A stretch of 64,000 nucleotides of DNA, taken from NCBI GenBank assembly GCA_026645945.1, contig JAPKMO010000005.1, positions 1 through 64,000 of the forward strand, read 5' to 3'. Both the position numbers and the translations under genes were made by a program. The stretch comes from Anaerolineae bacterium. GTDB lineage: Bacteria; Chloroflexota; Anaerolineae; Aggregatilineales; Phototrophicaceae. Below the pieces are notes generated by a model. It was given only the letters and a program-made list of their open reading frames with translations, had not been told where the DNA came from and did not search any database. Below are positions 37,284 through 45,925 of the stretch, one piece after another (the first letter of the stretch is position 1; each line of letters opens with the position of its first letter).

Positions 37284-38843
37284 ATGAAACTACGACTGCT
37301 CTTGAAGGTTTTATTACTCCCGATATTATTGGGGGGTCTGCTGCTTGGGCAGGGTGTTTTGGCTTCCGAGCCGATGCAGCAAGTCCAGTTTGTTACACCC
37401 AGATTGATCGTGAATACCAGTTTCCTGAACGTGCGCTCCGGACCCGGCATACAGTACAGCGTTCTGCTGACCGTCGTCGGAGGTACAGAACTGCCCGTCC
37501 TCGCGCGCGCCAGGGATAATGTCTGGTTCCAGGTTTCCACCGTTGTGGGGGTTGGGTGGGTTAACATTCAGTACACCATCCCACGCGGCAGTTTTGAATT
37601 GGTTCCGATCATTAACACGTCGGACATCAGCGCCTTTGCGGTGCTGCCCAATGTTCCGGCATCTCTGGCGCTGCCGGCGATTATTAACGGGCAGGGTGGA
37701 GGCGGGGGCGGCCCGGTTGTCGTCGCGCCGGTGGCGGCGGCTGGCGTTCCCTCAACGGGCGGCCCGATTCGGATTGTGTTTGATAACGGCCAGCGCGTGA
37801 CCTCTGTCCGTCCTGGCGAGCGTTTCCGTGTGACGATCAACGTGGAAGCGGTGAATATCCGCACCGAGCCTTCCGACGGCGCGCCCGCGCTCGGCACATT
37901 GTTCCGCGACATCAGCAACGACTACACGCTGGTGAGCAGCGCCCGCGATGCCAATGGAACGGAATGGTTTGCTGTAGATGCGCCTGATATTGGAACCGGC
38001 TGGGTTGAAGGGCCCAAAACGCGCGTTCGGCTGTCCAGGGTTTCAGGTCAGGTTATGGTCGTTACGGCGCAAACGCTCTCGCTGCTTGATTCGCCGGGCG
38101 GCAGCGGCACTAATATGCCGGTCCTTAATAATGGTGACGAAGTGTTTCTGGTTGGGGCCAGCCAGGACGGTAACTTCCTCCAGGTTGAGCTGGCCGGTGG
38201 GCAGCGTGGGTGGCTTCCATCGAATGCGCTTTCTGCCCGAACGGATACGCCGACCGACCGGATTGACCTGTCGAAAGTGCCGACGTCCGCGGCCAGCGCG
38301 GCGGTCGTCGTTCAGCCATCCGCGCCTGCGGGTGTTGTTGTCGTTCCCACTTTTCCGCAGTCATTTGGCCTGGACACTCCGCACGTTATCGTAAATACCG
38401 GCTTTTTGAACATCCGCAGCGGCCCCGGCGCTCAGTACACTGTTCTGGCTACCGTTCCGGGCGGCACGGAGCTTCCGGTGCTTGGAATCATGAAGGATCG
38501 CGTCTGGTTCCTCGTTCAGGGTGTCTTTGGCAGGGGTTGGGTGAACAGCGAGTTTACGCTGTTCCGGGGCAGTATTGATGCCGTTCCCGTTATTCATGAG
38601 GCGACCGGCATCGTCTCGACACCGGTCGCTGTCGTCGCGGCCAGCGCAGTTGCATTATATGCTGCCCCTGGGACGAACTTCGGCGTCATCGGCAATCTGG
38701 CCGGGCCGATTGAAGTCCCGATTGTGGCGCGAACGATTGACTCGCAGTGGCTTCAGCTTAATACACCGCTGGGTTTTGGCTGGGTGCTGGCCTCGCAGGT
38801 CATTTTGCAGGGTGATCTCAGCCTCGTTCCTATTGTAGGCTGA
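37284..38843 (+). CDS. Secreted multi-SH3 (SH3b) domain protein
   Basis: repeated 'FLNVRSGPGIQYSVLLTVVGGTELPVL' units; signal peptide. Confidence 0.85.
   Translation: MKLRLLLKVLLLPILLGGLLLGQGVLASEPMQQVQFVTPRLIVNTSFLNVRSGPGIQYSVLLTVVGGTELPVLARARDNVWFQVSTVVGVGWVNIQYTIPRGSFELVPIINTSDISAFAVLPNVPASLALPAIINGQGGGGGGPVVVAPVAAAGVPSTGGPIRIVFDNGQRVTSVRPGERFRVTINVEAVNIRTEPSDGAPALGTLFRDISNDYTLVSSARDANGTEWFAVDAPDIGTGWVEGPKTRVRLSRVSGQVMVVTAQTLSLLDSPGGSGTNMPVLNNGDEVFLVGASQDGNFLQVELAGGQRGWLPSNALSARTDTPTDRIDLSKVPTSAASAAVVVQPSAPAGVVVVPTFPQSFGLDTPHVIVNTGFLNIRSGPGAQYTVLATVPGGTELPVLGIMKDRVWFLVQGVFGRGWVNSEFTLFRGSIDAVPVIHEATGIVSTPVAVVAASAVALYAAPGTNFGVIGNLAGPIEVPIVARTIDSQWLQLNTPLGFGWVLASQVILQGDLSLVPIVG
37392..37616 (+). 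repeat. SH3b repeat copy 1 within the 37284-38843 CDS
   Basis: 'VTPRLIVNTSFLNVRSGPGIQYSVLLTVVGGTELPVL...GVGWVNIQYTIPRGSFELVPIIN' parallels copy 2. Confidence 0.75.
38373..38597 (+). repeat. SH3b repeat copy 2 within the 37284-38843 CDS
   Basis: 'DTPHVIVNTGFLNIRSGPGAQYTVLATVPGGTELPVL...GRGWVNSEFTLFRGSIDAVPVIH' parallels copy 1. Confidence 0.75.
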
Positions 38844-38872
38844 AATCTCGACTGTGCGCGCTATTTTTAGAG

Positions 38873-38904
38873 ACGCTCCGATAAACCGGGCCGGAGCGTT
38901 TTTT
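38873..38904 (+). terminator. Intrinsic terminator after SH3b protein gene
   Basis: ACGCTCCG-ataaaccgggc-CGGAGCGT followed by TTTTTG. Confidence 0.85.
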
Positions 38905-38923
38905 GCTTTGTGGAGAATATAAT

Positions 38924-40978
38924 ATGGAAGAACTGATAAACAGACTCAAGGGGCGAGGAAAAGAGCCTGTACCGCGCGCTGCGTCGGCCATCTTTGGCTC
39001 ATTCGGCAGCCCCGGCAGAGTACTTATGTCAACCGGGCCGAGGTTGAAGATCGGCCTGTGGCCGATTCAGAGCGTCATGCCCGAAGCCGCAATGGGAATC
39101 GCGGCTTTAATCGGTTATCTGCTCGAACGATGGCCGAATATTCGCGTATATCGTTTGTTTGCCCGTTTAGAGGGTGAACCGCAAACATACCAGTGGACAG
39201 TAAACCAATCTCAGTTCGGCGTGGATGACTGGGAACTGGACGGACTGGATGAAAACGTCGCCATCTGGGGCGCGCTGTCAAAGACGGATACAGGTTGGAA
39301 ACTGGCTTTTGAGGTTGAAAATGATCTGGCAGATGAAGGCGACGATCTGCGGACATTCAGTCATGAGGCCGGTCAGCTTGGCGAGTTAATCGCCTGGCTG
39401 CCACAGGCAGCCGACCAGATTGCCGATTATCTGGATGCCGGTGATGTTTACCATCCCGCCTATAGTACCGTGCTGGAATTAATCGAGACGGATATAGAAC
39501 GTCTGTTGGCCGATTTGTTTCATTGGGAGTTGAATCTGTTTCTGTCCCTGTGGGGGCGAGAGTGGCATCCTGAACAGATCAACAGCGATTTAGACGGGCT
39601 GTTTAATCACAGCGCGGCCTTAAAAGATGTGGGCGCGTGGTCAGTTGCAAATGCTTTCGGACACGCTTTAAGTCCGGTTTTTGACCCGGTTGGCGAGGCG
39701 CTCGTACCGCGTGTGCCGGATATATACGAACGGTACAAGCAGTACGAATTCACGGCAGCTTTTATAGCCTTTCCGCTTCACCAGTTTGACTATCGAGACG
39801 AAGCCTACGGCCTGCTGGAGGAAAACATAAACCAGCATCCTGAAAGCGTTTCGGCTTACCTGGAGCTTGCCGATTTATACGGTCGCGGTGGAGAGCTGGC
39901 CGCTGTCGTGGACGTGTACCAGCGCGCGATTGAGTCGGACATTGTATCCGCTGAGCTGTTCAGGCGTTATGCCGGACTGCTGCTTTTGCTGGATACAAAC
40001 AACATCGCGTATGGTGTGGGCGCGCGCCAGCATACCTTAGCCGGGCGGTCTTTTGTTGAGGGGTTTGTTTTAATTGATCCAGAAGAAGTCGAATCGGACT
40101 GGCTGCGGTGGGAGGCCGTTGAAGCATATCGGGAAGCGCTTGACCGAGAGCCGGATGACCTTGAAACCCATCAGCATCTCGTAATACAGCTTGCCGAACT
40201 GGGTGATGAAGAAGTGTGGGATGCCCTAGCCGAACTGGTCAAACGCGATACCGATGGCGAACGGGCGCGCAGCGTGGTAGACGCGCTGTACGGTATCGAG
40301 GACGTGTCACCGGCAGTTGATATATTCCGCGATGCGGCCAGGAAAAATCCCGATCAGGTTATGTTGAAGTTTAATCTGGCGGCGGTCTACTTGATGAATG
40401 ACGAGCCGGATGCAGCGCGGGCCGAACTGGAAGCAGCTGCGGCTATGACGGATAACCCGCAGTGGCGCTCGGAAATTGATCGTTTGATGCTGTCTGTGGA
40501 TGACCCCGATTTTGAGGCGCGTTTTGGCGAAATCAGCGATCTGGTGGGTGCAGGTGCTCAGTTGAACGCTGCCGACGTTGAGTTCCTGGAAAATGCGTTG
40601 GATAACGCGCCTAACTTTGCCGAGTGTTACACGCTTTTAGCCAACGCTTACGTGGCCTGGAACGAACATGATGATGCCCTGGAGGTGCTGTTAGATGGAC
40701 AGCGCCGTTTTCCTGACAACCCTGATATTTTGACACTATTGGGGCGCGTTCTGTGGAACGGCGGCGAAAAAGAACTGGCCTTCGACTACCTTAACAAAGG
40801 TCTGGCGCAAAATCCAAATCATGTGCCGCTGCTGGTGACGACCGCACAGTATCTGTTTGATAACGGCCAGGATGAAACCGCCAGGACGCTGCTGCTGCGC
40901 GCCGAGGCGCTTGATCCGCGACATCCGATGCTTAACGCGGTGAGGGCTTATATCGCGCGCGCTGTTAAGACAGAATAA
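38924..40978 (+). CDS. TPR-repeat protein with uncharacterised N-terminal domain
   Basis: internal ATG after terminator; 'EAYREALDREPDDLETHQHLVIQLAELGD', 'NAPNFAECYTLLANAYVAWNEHDDALEVLL' TPR-like. Confidence 0.8.
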   Translation: MEELINRLKGRGKEPVPRAASAIFGSFGSPGRVLMSTGPRLKIGLWPIQSVMPEAAMGIAALIGYLLERWPNIRVYRLFARLEGEPQTYQWTVNQSQFGVDDWELDGLDENVAIWGALSKTDTGWKLAFEVENDLADEGDDLRTFSHEAGQLGELIAWLPQAADQIADYLDAGDVYHPAYSTVLELIETDIERLLADLFHWELNLFLSLWGREWHPEQINSDLDGLFNHSAALKDVGAWSVANAFGHALSPVFDPVGEALVPRVPDIYERYKQYEFTAAFIAFPLHQFDYRDEAYGLLEENINQHPESVSAYLELADLYGRGGELAAVVDVYQRAIESDIVSAELFRRYAGLLLLLDTNNIAYGVGARQHTLAGRSFVEGFVLIDPEEVESDWLRWEAVEAYREALDREPDDLETHQHLVIQLAELGDEEVWDALAELVKRDTDGERARSVVDALYGIEDVSPAVDIFRDAARKNPDQVMLKFNLAAVYLMNDEPDAARAELEAAAAMTDNPQWRSEIDRLMLSVDDPDFEARFGEISDLVGAGAQLNAADVEFLENALDNAPNFAECYTLLANAYVAWNEHDDALEVLLDGQRRFPDNPDILTLLGRVLWNGGEKELAFDYLNKGLAQNPNHVPLLVTTAQYLFDNGQDETARTLLLRAEALDPRHPMLNAVRAYIARAVKTE

Positions 40979-41573
40979 TCGCCTGCGAACGCCCGGCGGT
41001 TAGTTCGTTTACAGCCTGGGCGAACGCCGGAAAATGTTCAACCGGCAGACGAATGATGAGTGTCACCTCGCTCGCGAAGGTTTCATCTTCAATTTTGCCT
41101 TCGTATTTGGCGGCTAATCGCTTGATTGTTTCGTAGGCGGCATAAGAAAATTCGATGCCGACCACGCAGCGCGCCCGTTTCTCCTGCGTTTTTAAGCTTG
41201 CGAGGACGGCGCGCGCTGCGTCGCTGTAGGCGCGCACCAGCCCGCCGGTGCCAAGCTTTGTGCCGCCGAAATAGCGCGTGACGACGATAATAATATCCCC
41301 GATGTTTGAGCCGCGAAGTACGGCCAGTACCGGTGGCCCGGCTGTGCCGGATGGTTCGCCGTCGTCGCTCATACCTTCGATGGTGCTGTTGCCGTACCCA
41401 ACGCGAAAAGCATAAACATGATGGCTCGCATCCAGCATATCGCTGCGGATACGCTGGATAAACTGCCGGGCTTCATCGCTGGATGTCACGCAAGCAGCAG
41501 TGGCGATAAACCGCGAGTTCGATACAGTGGTTGTGATGCGGTTTTCTTCCGCCGGAATCAGGTAGCTGCTCAT
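40965..41573 (-). CDS. yigZ: YigZ/IMPACT (UPF0029) family protein
   Basis: 'SRFIATAACVTSSDEARQFIQRIRSDMLDASHHVYAFRVG...MSDDGEPSGTAGPPVLAVL'. Confidence 0.93.
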   Translation of the reverse strand: MSSYLIPAEENRITTTVSNSRFIATAACVTSSDEARQFIQRIRSDMLDASHHVYAFRVGYGNSTIEGMSDDGEPSGTAGPPVLAVLRGSNIGDIIIVVTRYFGGTKLGTGGLVRAYSDAARAVLASLKTQEKRARCVVGIEFSYAAYETIKRLAAKYEGKIEDETFASEVTLIIRLPVEHFPAFAQAVNELTAGRSQAIILS

Positions 41574-41577
41574 AACT

Positions 41578-43878
41578 TCAAGTGAAAGATAATGTGCCGT
41601 TTATATATTCGCACAACGCGATCAGAGGTAGGGCAGGGCGAGCGGCGAAAGGCCCGCCCTGATGCCCATAATGGCCGGTATTCCACAATATGATAAGCTC
41701 TTTACGCGCCCGCGTGATGGCTACATAAAGCAGCCGAAGCCGCTCGGCGGCATAATCCAACCGCGCCTGCTGCGTAGCCCGGCCTTCGATATAGTCAAAT
41801 GGTTGTCGTAATACTGAAGTCTGCTCAAGTAGTTCCGCTTCGATATTAAGCCCATCACGCACAAACCATTTTTCTCCGATGTAAACATCGTCCGGTCGGG
41901 CTGAGGGGAAAGAATAACTGTTTACCGAAAGCAGATAAACACGATCCCATTCCAGGCCTTTGGCGGCGTGCATGGTGGCAACAGTCACCACGCCGGGTCG
42001 GGGCGCATACCCTTCAATGACATCTTCTGTCCTGAGGAAGCGGCGCTGGTTCTCTCGAATGGCTTTCAACTCGCCGACCGCGAAACCTAACGAGTTGGAC
42101 GCTGCCGCCTGCTGGGCAGCCCGGACAGACAGCGCGATTCGATAGCTTAACGCCAGATCGGTTGGGTTTCCAAACAAATCGTGCGCGATGAGCAAAATAA
42201 GCTGGTCAGCAGGCAGATATGCCGCCCGAAGCCATCTTTGCGCGTGCAGCCGGAAGTTCTGGAGGTCACGCAGCAAAACGGGGGATAAACTGGTGATATT
42301 GAGAACGTCTGTCCAGCTTGTGCCATCGGCAGGCCAGAGGAAAGACTCTACATATTTACAGCGCGTAATGGCGGCTTCAACGGTCTTTATGCCGGACTCA
42401 TCAGATTGTTCATTATCGGGTTGGTTTTGTTCAATCGCTGCTGCGCGTTTTCGCCATGCTTCGGCATATACGCGGGATAAACTGGCGGGGTTGATCGGTT
42501 CGGCGAGGTAAGTCAGAACGATTTCCAACGTTTGGGCGATAAGACGAACGCCTGCCGTAGTTTGAAGCAGTTCTTCGTTGGGGATATTATGCCGCTTTAA
42601 CACATCCAGCAGCCTGTAACCGTGCCGGTTTTCAGGCACAAGTACCGCAGCCGTTTTATCCGGGTTTTCGGGCAGCCACCGCATAAGGCTGCTGGCAACC
42701 AGCCGCAGTTCTTCATCCGATGAAACATCTTTTTCGGGTTGATAATGTATGTGTACCATGGTTTCGCCAATAGAGGGATTGGGCTGAGGGTCACCCGGCG
42801 GAACGGGCTGAATGAAGTGATCTTCAAACGTATGGCGCAGGTCAACAGTTGGGTGCATCTGCGCCGTCCATTTTATGAGCGCGTTAGCCAGGTCGGCAAT
42901 GGGACGACCGGAGCGCCCGGACTGGTGCAGGCGAACCAGAGCAACGTTGGATTCGCGCGCAAATGACCGGAGATAACGCGGGTGGGCTGTGGTGAATGTT
43001 GTATTGATTGCCTGGTTAGGGTCGCCAACGCGCGTCCAGTTCCGGTCATTTGACAGCAGGCGGAGCAGACGCTCTTGCAGCAGGCTGCTGTCCTGCGCCT
43101 CGTCCTCAAGCACGTAAGGCCAGCGTTTTTGGAGGCGCTTCAGGAAATCTGCGTTTTGTTCCAGAACAAACAGCGCGTGAAGGATGAGATCGTCAAAGTC
43201 CACCGCACCCTGGAACTTGAGCCTGCGCTGGTATTCGTCATATATCTGCGTCGTAAAATGGAGCAGCGAATGACGAGACAAATCGGGTACGGCATATAAA
43301 TCACCGGGGGTTAACGAATAATCTTTGCAGTGTTTGATGAACCGCTCGCAAAGCTGTATTGCCAGCTCAGGGAGCTGCCGCTCATACACATTGTGGAATC
43401 GTTTCGGGTTTTCTCGAACTCCGGTGGCTAAATACGGGTCGAATTCGCCGCGCCTGGATCGAAATGCGGCCTGCGTTAAGTCGCGTATGATGTGCCGGGA
43501 AGCCTGTTCATCAAGGATGTGGAAATCGTCGCCCAGTCCGGCCAGCGCAGGCCGGTCACGCACAATATCGTGTGCCAGACCATGCAGGGTGCGAATACGA
43601 TAACCGACATCAGGCAGCAGGTCGCGGTCGTGTTGAAGGATATGCCGGATCCGTTTACGCAGGCTGTAAACGGCGCTGTTGCTGAAGGTTACGACCAGAA
43701 TCTCCGTCCCGTTTAAAATTTCCTTTGCTGAAAGTTTCCCGACGAGCTGTGCGGCAAGGTGCGCGAGCGTGAACGTTTTGCCGCTGCCCGGCGTTGCAAT
43801 CACGGCCATCTTGCCGGTTTTATGGTGGATAATCTCCTGCTGCGCCTGGCGTAAAAGAGGATTGAGTAAGCTGGTCAT
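41578..43878 (-). CDS. UvrD/PcrA-like SF1 DNA helicase without obvious nuclease domain
   Basis: 'MAVIATPGSGKTFTLAHLA' (I), 'VLEDEAQDSSLLQERLL' (II), 'WTRVGDPNQAI' (III), 'VATMHAAKGLEWDRVYLLSV' (V), 'LRLLYVAITRARKELII' (VI). Confidence 0.93.
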   Translation of the reverse strand: MTSLLNPLLRQAQQEIIHHKTGKMAVIATPGSGKTFTLAHLAAQLVGKLSAKEILNGTEILVVTFSNSAVYSLRKRIRHILQHDRDLLPDVGYRIRTLHGLAHDIVRDRPALAGLGDDFHILDEQASRHIIRDLTQAAFRSRRGEFDPYLATGVRENPKRFHNVYERQLPELAIQLCERFIKHCKDYSLTPGDLYAVPDLSRHSLLHFTTQIYDEYQRRLKFQGAVDFDDLILHALFVLEQNADFLKRLQKRWPYVLEDEAQDSSLLQERLLRLLSNDRNWTRVGDPNQAINTTFTTAHPRYLRSFARESNVALVRLHQSGRSGRPIADLANALIKWTAQMHPTVDLRHTFEDHFIQPVPPGDPQPNPSIGETMVHIHYQPEKDVSSDEELRLVASSLMRWLPENPDKTAAVLVPENRHGYRLLDVLKRHNIPNEELLQTTAGVRLIAQTLEIVLTYLAEPINPASLSRVYAEAWRKRAAAIEQNQPDNEQSDESGIKTVEAAITRCKYVESFLWPADGTSWTDVLNITSLSPVLLRDLQNFRLHAQRWLRAAYLPADQLILLIAHDLFGNPTDLALSYRIALSVRAAQQAAASNSLGFAVGELKAIRENQRRFLRTEDVIEGYAPRPGVVTVATMHAAKGLEWDRVYLLSVNSYSFPSARPDDVYIGEKWFVRDGLNIEAELLEQTSVLRQPFDYIEGRATQQARLDYAAERLRLLYVAITRARKELIILWNTGHYGHQGGPFAARPALPLIALCEYINGTLSFT

Positions 43879-45923
43879 GGTGTTGAAGTGCGTGTCCGGT
43901 CAAACATCTGTTGAAGGACGAAAGTCAGCCGCCCGCGCTGCTCGTATCCGCTGGCGCTGATGTCACAAGCTGCGGCAAAAACTCCTTTGTGGCATCTTCG
44001 CAGCAGGCCCAGGATCAGGCTGCGAAGGCGAGTTTTCTGCGCTGCCGTCTCTAAATCATCCGTCCACATATCTCCACCGGGGAAACCCCGCCGCAGAACG
44101 TAAGGGTGCGTTAGCGGCTGTTCAATTCTTTCAGTCCAGCCGTCGTCCCCGATATCCAACCAGAATTGATAATCCACACGCAGATCGCGGGTTAAATACG
44201 TATGTGCCGGGCCGATGAAAACAGCCTCAACAGGTTCAAGGTCAGCATCTGGCGATACTAAACCATCCAATGTCAGCCGGACGAAGCTGCGCATAATCTC
44301 GGTCCAGTTATCGTCTTCGCCGTTATAAACCGCTTCAGTAAAACTCCGGGCCGCCGCCACAAAATTGTTTATGGGCGCGCGAAAGGAAACATCCGAACAG
44401 CCCGCGAACCCCGGCTGTAGGATTACCTCTTCAGCAAAACGGCTGATGAAACCATCTGGCGGCGACGATGCGATTTCCGCTTGGTGCGCTGTAAACCAGG
44501 AAAACATCTGCTCATAATGCTGGCAGATTGACTCGGTCAGCCTGGTTTGCACAGGCTCGGTAAGCTTCTCAAGCCCGACAAGCTCGCCGTTTCGGTATAC
44601 AACTTGCGTTAACAACGCCGCCCTTACTGGGTCTAACCCTTCGACAGCCGTTTGCAGCGCGAAGGACACTTCTGCCGGCTGTGGCCGCGCCTCAGCTTCC
44701 TCAATGCACAATCTCAGAAAGATCACCACTGCCTGAACAATTGGTTCCAGGATGAGCGGGCGAGAAGGGCGGTAGCTTTTTGCGGGGATGCCAACAGAAT
44801 CGAAACGCGATTGTAGGGCAAAAAGCAGCGAATCGCTTAGATAGGGCGCGATGACAGCTATGCGCTTGGGGGCGACATTCTTTTGATGAACCAACTTCGT
44901 AATTTCCGCAGCGCAGCAGTCAATCATCTGCGGATAAAACGTTGTCGAAACAAAATGAAGGGCTGGCGAGCGACCACTGATGACGGGCAGTGTATCAGCA
45001 GGGGAGTCCCGCAATAGAGCATCAGCGATTTCCACAATACCGAGCATACCGGCGGAAAGGCTGGCCGGTTTTTCCCAGATGGCACGATCTGAACAAACAT
45101 CCGCAAGCAGATAAGCATGGGCCGGGTCTGCCCCTAAGAATGTTCTGAAGCCGCCGTCAGTGTCGTAAATGATGATCGTTTTGTGAACATACTCCATGCA
45201 CCAGAATATAAAATCATGCGCCAGCGCGCCCATCTCCTCTACATTGTCGGCAGCAAGATAATCATATGACCGCTCAAAATGTTCCTGGAATTCGTTTATA
45301 TCAAGCAGGTTTTCTACAAGCAGCCGAATCTGTAAGGCATAATCAAGCAGCCCGCGCTTCAGACAAAAATTTTGGTAGCTGTGAGCAATTCTGATAACGG
45401 TGTGGTAAATGTCCCGTTGTTCTCCCTTGGCGTGAATCAGGCGGTTTTCTGCTTCATCTAGCGCCAAGCCTGCCAGTGCTGCGTTGTTGATGCTGTCCAG
45501 AATCTGCAAGGCGATGCGATAGGCGGGCAGGTGAACGCCGTCAAAAACGCCAGTTTCTAGATAGGGTCGAGCGAATCGTGTGATGTAGTATCCTGCCAGA
45601 TCAGATGTTAAAAATACTGGCTCCTGTACCGCCGCGTCAACTGGCAGTACCTGTTTAAGCAGCGGCCAGAAGCGCCGGATAGACCGACGAGCGAAGCTGC
45701 TTAAAGTCACAATCAGCGGGTTTTTGCGTCCGGGTGGGATGCTGATGTCCTGTTGATAGGGGATATTGAGCTGAGAGGGCGGCACTAAAACGAGCACCCG
45801 TTCAGGAGCGATGCCCTGTTTTTGAATCGCGCGATTTAAATGCTGGATGACGGCGCGCGTTTTGCCGCTTCCGGCAGGTCCTTCCAGAAAAAGAGAGCGT
45901 TGGAAAGCGGGTAGAGTAGGCAC
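43875..45923 (-). CDS. AddB/UvrD-like protein with intact Walker A but degenerate downstream helicase motifs (GTG start)
   Basis: 'LFLEGPAGSGKTRAVIQHL'; 'YLAADNVEEMGALAHDF', 'IIIYDTDGGFRTFLGADPAHAYLLADV', C-terminal 'LRSLILGLLRRCHKGVFAAACDISASGYEQRGRLTFVLQQMF'. Confidence 0.7.
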   Translation of the reverse strand: MPTLPAFQRSLFLEGPAGSGKTRAVIQHLNRAIQKQGIAPERVLVLVPPSQLNIPYQQDISIPPGRKNPLIVTLSSFARRSIRRFWPLLKQVLPVDAAVQEPVFLTSDLAGYYITRFARPYLETGVFDGVHLPAYRIALQILDSINNAALAGLALDEAENRLIHAKGEQRDIYHTVIRIAHSYQNFCLKRGLLDYALQIRLLVENLLDINEFQEHFERSYDYLAADNVEEMGALAHDFIFWCMEYVHKTIIIYDTDGGFRTFLGADPAHAYLLADVCSDRAIWEKPASLSAGMLGIVEIADALLRDSPADTLPVISGRSPALHFVSTTFYPQMIDCCAAEITKLVHQKNVAPKRIAVIAPYLSDSLLFALQSRFDSVGIPAKSYRPSRPLILEPIVQAVVIFLRLCIEEAEARPQPAEVSFALQTAVEGLDPVRAALLTQVVYRNGELVGLEKLTEPVQTRLTESICQHYEQMFSWFTAHQAEIASSPPDGFISRFAEEVILQPGFAGCSDVSFRAPINNFVAAARSFTEAVYNGEDDNWTEIMRSFVRLTLDGLVSPDADLEPVEAVFIGPAHTYLTRDLRVDYQFWLDIGDDGWTERIEQPLTHPYVLRRGFPGGDMWTDDLETAAQKTRLRSLILGLLRRCHKGVFAAACDISASGYEQRGRLTFVLQQMFDRTRTSTP

Positions 45924-45925
45924 GA

